Assembly (NCBI GenBank): GCA_913062655.1
Contig: CAJXXO010000079.1
Coordinates: 1 to 9,715, forward strand
Origin: an uncultured Bacteroidota bacterium
Lineage (GTDB): Bacteria; Bacteroidota; Bacteroidia; Chitinophagales; S012-47
Length of the DNA stretch: 9,715 nucleotides
Direction of reading: 5' to 3'
Below are positions 6,592 to 9,715 of the stretch, piece by piece (positions within the stretch are counted from its first letter, which is position 1; every line of letters begins with the position of its first letter). Under the pieces are notes generated by a model. That model was not told the origin of the DNA, ran no database searches, and saw only the letters and a list, made by a program, of their open reading frames with translations. The position numbers were made by a program, and so were the translations under genes.

Positions 6592-7893
6592 ATGGCAGAA
6601 AAGTATATAGCATTTTGGTTCCGTAGAGACCTGCGGTTGTTTGACAATACCGGTCTGTATCATGCCTTGAAACAAGGGAAAAAGGTTTTGCCGGTCTTTA
6701 TATTCGATCGTGATATCCTGGATAAACTGGAGGATAAAGATGATGTGCGGGTCACTTTCATCCACCGGGAGATCACCGCTATGCACGAGGACTTGAAGGG
6801 TAAGGGTAGTGGTTTGGTCGTAAAATACGCCACACCCGAGGCTGCCTGGCAGGAGATAACGGAAGAATACGACCTTTCAGCGGTCTACACCAACCGCGAC
6901 TATGAACCCTACGCCAAGAAAAGGGATGCCGCCATTGGAGACCTGCTGGCGGAAAAAGGTATCGAATTCAACACCTTCAAGGATCAGGTCTTCCTGGAAA
7001 GTCAGGAGGTACTGACGGGGAAAGGGACGCCCTATCACGTCTTTTCGCCTTATGCCCGAAAGTGGCGCGAGGTATTACCCAAAGACGCTTTTGAGGCTTT
7101 GCCATCGGCTCTATTGCATGAAAACTGGGCCAAACCAAATGCACTGGCCATTCCTTCACTTGAGGATATGGGCTTTGTCGCGTCTTCGATTGAGATTCCG
7201 GGCAAGGAGGTGTCAGACGAACTGTTGAAACAGTATCATGAAAATCGCAATTTACCAGCGAAGCAAGGCACATCAAGGCTCAGCCATCACCTGCGATTTG
7301 GCACCATCAGTTTACGCGATCTGGCGAAGCGTGCAGCCAACCTCAATGACACCTATCTGAATGAACTGATCTGGCGGGAATTCTACATGATGATACTGGA
7401 CAACTATCCTCGTGTGGTCGATACCTCATTTAATGAGAAATACGATCAGGTAGCGTGGAACCGCTCGGAAGAGGATTTTCAACGGTGGTGCGAGGGCAAG
7501 ACCGGTGTGCCTATTGTCGATGCCGGCATGCGCCAATTGAATACCATAGGATACATGCACAATCGGGTCCGCATGATCGTGGCCAGTTTCCTTACGAAAA
7601 ATCTGCTGATCGACTGGCGCTGGGGTGAAGCGTATTTTGCACGTAAGCTGCTGGACTTTGAATTATCGTCCAACAACGGGGGCTGGCAGTGGGCGGCCAG
7701 TACCGGCACTGATGCAGCACCCTATTTTCGGGTATTCAATCCCATCAGCCAGCAGAAGAAATTTGACCCCCAATTGGCATACACTAAGCAATGGGTCTCC
7801 GACCTTTACAGTGATAGCTACCCCAAGGCACCCATGGTAGACCTGAAAGAAACGCGAAAGCGCGCTATCGAAGCCTTCCGTGCAGTAGGGTGA
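6592..7893 (+). CDS. phrB: Deoxyribodipyrimidine (CPD) photolyase, class I
   Basis: A 433-residue DNA photolyase of the cryptochrome/photolyase family, which uses light and reduced FAD to split cyclobutane pyrimidine dimers. Residues 4-125 form the alpha/beta antenna domain (start IAFWFRRDLRLFDNT); the helical FAD domain occupies about 210-430. The electron-transfer tryptophan triad of the E. coli enzyme (W306, W359, W382) is intact at W289, W342 and W365 with identical spacing. Asn361 in NNGGWQWAAS matches the Asn at flavin N5. The dimer-binding set is also present: E258, W261, M328 and W367. This favours a true CPD photolyase over a signalling cryptochrome. Tyr321 replaces the Trp of the E. 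coli WMHNR motif. It is slightly shorter than the E. coli enzyme (472) and lacks a cryptochrome-type tail. The start is 25 bases after the aminotransferase stop, consistent with the same transcript or a weak internal promoter. Confidence 0.93.
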   Translation: MAEKYIAFWFRRDLRLFDNTGLYHALKQGKKVLPVFIFDRDILDKLEDKDDVRVTFIHREITAMHEDLKGKGSGLVVKYATPEAAWQEITEEYDLSAVYTNRDYEPYAKKRDAAIGDLLAEKGIEFNTFKDQVFLESQEVLTGKGTPYHVFSPYARKWREVLPKDAFEALPSALLHENWAKPNALAIPSLEDMGFVASSIEIPGKEVSDELLKQYHENRNLPAKQGTSRLSHHLRFGTISLRDLAKRAANLNDTYLNELIWREFYMMILDNYPRVVDTSFNEKYDQVAWNRSEEDFQRWCEGKTGVPIVDAGMRQLNTIGYMHNRVRMIVASFLTKNLLIDWRWGEAYFARKLLDFELSSNNGGWQWAASTGTDAAPYFRVFNPISQQKKFDPQLAYTKQWVSDLYSDSYPKAPMVDLKETRKRAIEAFRAVG

Positions 7894-7904
7894 GGTAAAA
7901 GCCT

Positions 7905-7916
7905 TATGACGTCATA
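7905..7916. repeat. 12-bp perfect palindrome between convergent genes
   Basis: TATGACGTCATA lies in the 79-base gap between the photolyase stop and the stop of the minus-strand TreS-maltokinase gene. It is perfectly self-complementary with no loop, so it would suit a dimeric DNA-binding protein better than an RNA hairpin. One 12-bp palindrome in nearly 10 kb is not strong evidence by itself, and a role is unknown. The rest of the gap shows no clear bidirectional terminator. Confidence 0.4.
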
Positions 7917-7972
7917 TTTATCCACTGGCAAAAGCCCGGAAAACCTTACCTGGTTACTCAACAGCAATCCAT

Positions 7973-9715
7973 TTACAAGGAAAACTTGCTCTCCGCACGA
8001 TCTACCATCCGCATGAGCGCATAGAGCGGGATACTCTCCAGTTTTCGTTGCGCATTCAGTTCGAAGTGCAGTTCGTATAGCAAACGGTCGATAACAAAGG
8101 TGTCCAGCAGTATGGCCCGGTCGGAGGAGTGGCGGGGCAGGATGCCTTCATGGGTCAATGATGCAGTGTAGGACTCCAGGTAAGCTTTCACCACCGTATC
8201 GTACCAATGCTCAGCTACAGGCAGCAGATCGCTTTCCTTCCACCGGGCCTCCTGGTCAATCTGTTTCAGGGCGGCTATGGCCACATAGAAAAAGGAGGTG
8301 ACCATGCTCGCCAGATCACGTACCGGTGACTTGCGAAGCCGTAACTCACTGTATTGCCGCACGCGTTCACCTTCAAAGTCATACAATAGAAAGTCCTTAC
8401 CATCAAAGAGCACATTTTCCAGGTGCAGGTCGCCATGGATACGCACTTTCAAGGCTTCAATCGGGTGGTGGTAGATCTCCTTTAACCGGCTCAATAAACG
8501 TTTACGATTTTGCAAAAGGGCCGGTGCCTGTGAGAAGCGATCCCGCTGGCGCTCTAAGGCCTGCAAGGTTTGCCGGAGCTGAGATTGGAGGCCGGCAAAC
8601 AGCGAACGTTGGTAGTGGAGCGAGAACGATTCCGGGGCAAAATCGGGATTATCTTTATTGATAAGTCCTTCATGAAGTCGCGCGGTGGTTTGGCCCAACA
8701 AGGCGGCTCGCTCCAAGGCCATGACAGGTGGGTCCAGGGGTACGGTAGCATCGGGCTGAGCATGGCGTTCGGTGCTTACCTCTTCTAAATACCGGCCACA
8801 CGCCTCCCGAAAATGCTCATGCGCGCTGCCCTGGTGCTTATGGTAGGGCTGCAGCAAGGCCAGCGTCCACGGGTGTTTGAGCCGTTTATCGTGCAGGTCC
8901 AACTGACCCAGGTAACCGGGTACCGGCAGCGCTTTTTCCTCTGCCAGCCGGTTGACCTCCAGGTCTGGATTGGGATGGTTGTCCAGCCTGCTATAGATCT
9001 TCAGGAAGTACTCCTCGCCAAAGGCGAGCGTGAAGTTGTTGCCGCCATTTTTCAGCGTGCGGATCTTGTACAAGGGCAGGTGATCGACCGGCTGAGGGGC
9101 CAGGTTGTTGATACGGATACCCGTGGGTAGGTCGGGTTGCTCCGTCATCATCAGCGCCAACAGGTACGCCTGAAAGTTGGGCGACCCGGTAGCATCCTTG
9201 AGGTGCCCCATAGTCGATTGCCCCTCCAGAAGCGCTAGCGTAAAGGGGTTGGTAATGGCATTTTGCCGTACATCTTCCCCTATGGTATGACAGATGAGAG
9301 GCAGACTGTACAATTCCGGGAACCCTTCCGTAAAGGTCACTTTCACTACCAGCCAGAGGGCTGTCTCCTGCTGGAAGTCGAGGGAGATGTGGCGCTGTAC
9401 ATGTACAGTGTCTATGATTTTGGTGGTCGGCACATAGCGTGTACCCCGCTCAAAGTACTGTTGTATTGCCTTTTCCAGTTGCGGACGGCCCACCTTGGTG
9501 CGGGCCAGTTGAGTCCATTTTTCCGGTTCCCAGGCCAGGGTAGTAGGGGGTGTCCAATCCAGGCTGGCTTGTTCGGCCGGCTCCAATTCAAACCAATAAT
9601 AGCCATACGGGCCTAAGGTAAACCGGTTGTTGCCGCGGGTTAAGGCGGGGAAGCGGCTTTTGCCAAACACCTCCCGGGGTGTGTAGCCTTCAAAGCCGGG
9701 TAGTTGCAGGTCCAC
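7973..9715 (-). CDS. Trehalose synthase/maltokinase fusion, C-terminal part with maltokinase domain (5' partial)
   Basis: The frame is open to the right edge; the GTG there is simply the first visible codon. The first ~45 visible residues (GYTPREVFGKSRFP, then TLGPYGYYWFEL) are the C-terminal beta domain that ends trehalose synthase (TreS, GH13), so the isomerase domain should lie beyond the window. Residues from about 60 on form a maltokinase (Mak/Pep2), an aminoglycoside-phosphotransferase-like kinase that makes maltose-1-phosphate from maltose and ATP. Visible motifs are FLKIYSRL with probable ATP-binding Lys239, PDLEVNRLAE with Glu253, the catalytic loop HGDLHLENVLF with Asp429 and Asn434, the metal-binding DFEGE with Asp446, and RKSPVRDLASM. 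With TreS, it converts trehalose to maltose-1-phosphate, the donor for GlgE. It converges on the photolyase and is unlikely to share its transcript. No frameshift or missing key residue is seen. Confidence 0.9.
   Translation of the reverse strand: MDLQLPGFEGYTPREVFGKSRFPALTRGNNRFTLGPYGYYWFELEPAEQASLDWTPPTTLAWEPEKWTQLARTKVGRPQLEKAIQQYFERGTRYVPTTKIIDTVHVQRHISLDFQQETALWLVVKVTFTEGFPELYSLPLICHTIGEDVRQNAITNPFTLALLEGQSTMGHLKDATGSPNFQAYLLALMMTEQPDLPTGIRINNLAPQPVDHLPLYKIRTLKNGGNNFTLAFGEEYFLKIYSRLDNHPNPDLEVNRLAEEKALPVPGYLGQLDLHDKRLKHPWTLALLQPYHKHQGSAHEHFREACGRYLEEVSTERHAQPDATVPLDPPVMALERAALLGQTTARLHEGLINKDNPDFAPESFSLHYQRSLFAGLQSQLRQTLQALERQRDRFSQAPALLQNRKRLLSRLKEIYHHPIEALKVRIHGDLHLENVLFDGKDFLLYDFEGERVRQYSELRLRKSPVRDLASMVTSFFYVAIAALKQIDQEARWKESDLLPVAEHWYDTVVKAYLESYTASLTHEGILPRHSSDRAILLDTFVIDRLLYELHFELNAQRKLESIPLYALMRMVDRAESKFSL

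Noticed and set aside
7893..7951. AGGTAA ... TTACCT inverted repeat as a terminator for the convergent genes
   Set aside because: The arms are only 6 bp with a 47-base loop, and there is no T-run on either side.
8326..9616. Several plus-strand open frames (up to 117 codons) opposite the maltokinase
   Set aside because: They are overlapped by conserved maltokinase motifs on the other strand and show no recognisable protein features.
1..9715. tRNA/rRNA genes, CRISPR repeats, insertion sequences, phage or defence genes
   Set aside because: I looked on both strands and saw no cloverleaf, regularly spaced repeats, transposase or phage-like proteins; coding genes fill nearly the whole window.

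Overview
The window looks like a chromosomal segment of a Bacteroidota bacterium with a G+C content of about 50%. The main evidence is a secreted protein ending in a type IX secretion (T9SS, por secretion) type A sorting domain, which is confined to this phylum. A signal peptide ending in the typical 'AQ', a candidate TAnnTTTG promoter element and a TreS-maltokinase fusion fit this. The family within the phylum cannot be fixed from the sequence.

Layout. (1) Bases 1-2552 are one uninterrupted reading frame on the plus strand, open at the left edge. Its first ~85 codons are clearly the middle of a biliverdin-forming heme oxygenase. They run directly into a truncated jelly-roll (MAM-like) domain, then a lamin-tail-like domain, a long extracellular region and a T9SS sorting domain. 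Heme oxygenase is a cytoplasmic enzyme, and both domains at the junction are incomplete, so this is either a rearranged gene or an assembly chimera. The first ~420 bases are also clearly AT-richer (about 38% G+C) than what follows. (2) Bases 2590-7893 form a compact co-directional cluster of five genes: a plant AAE17/AAE18-like acyl-CoA synthetase, a CYTH-domain triphosphatase, a PagL-like lipid A deacylase, a class IV PLP aminotransferase and a class I CPD photolyase. The first three are joined by 4-base ATGA overlaps, the fourth starts one base after the third, and the photolyase follows after 25 bases, so co-transcription is likely. (3) Bases 7973-9715, on the minus strand and converging on the cluster, are the C-terminal part of a trehalose synthase/maltokinase fusion whose catalytic TreS domain lies beyond the right edge.

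How the genes relate. The five-gene cluster does not form a recognisable pathway. It mixes acyl activation, phosphate-compound hydrolysis, outer-membrane lipid A trimming, amino-acid or folate metabolism and light-dependent DNA repair. The TreS-maltokinase gene belongs to the trehalose-to-maltose-1-phosphate (GlgE) route to alpha-glucan. No RNA genes, CRISPR arrays, insertion sequences or prophage genes were seen, and no gap between genes exceeds 80 bases. I see no convincing new multi-gene system. The items most worth checking are the heme oxygenase/T9SS junction and the plant-like acyl-CoA synthetase heading the cluster.
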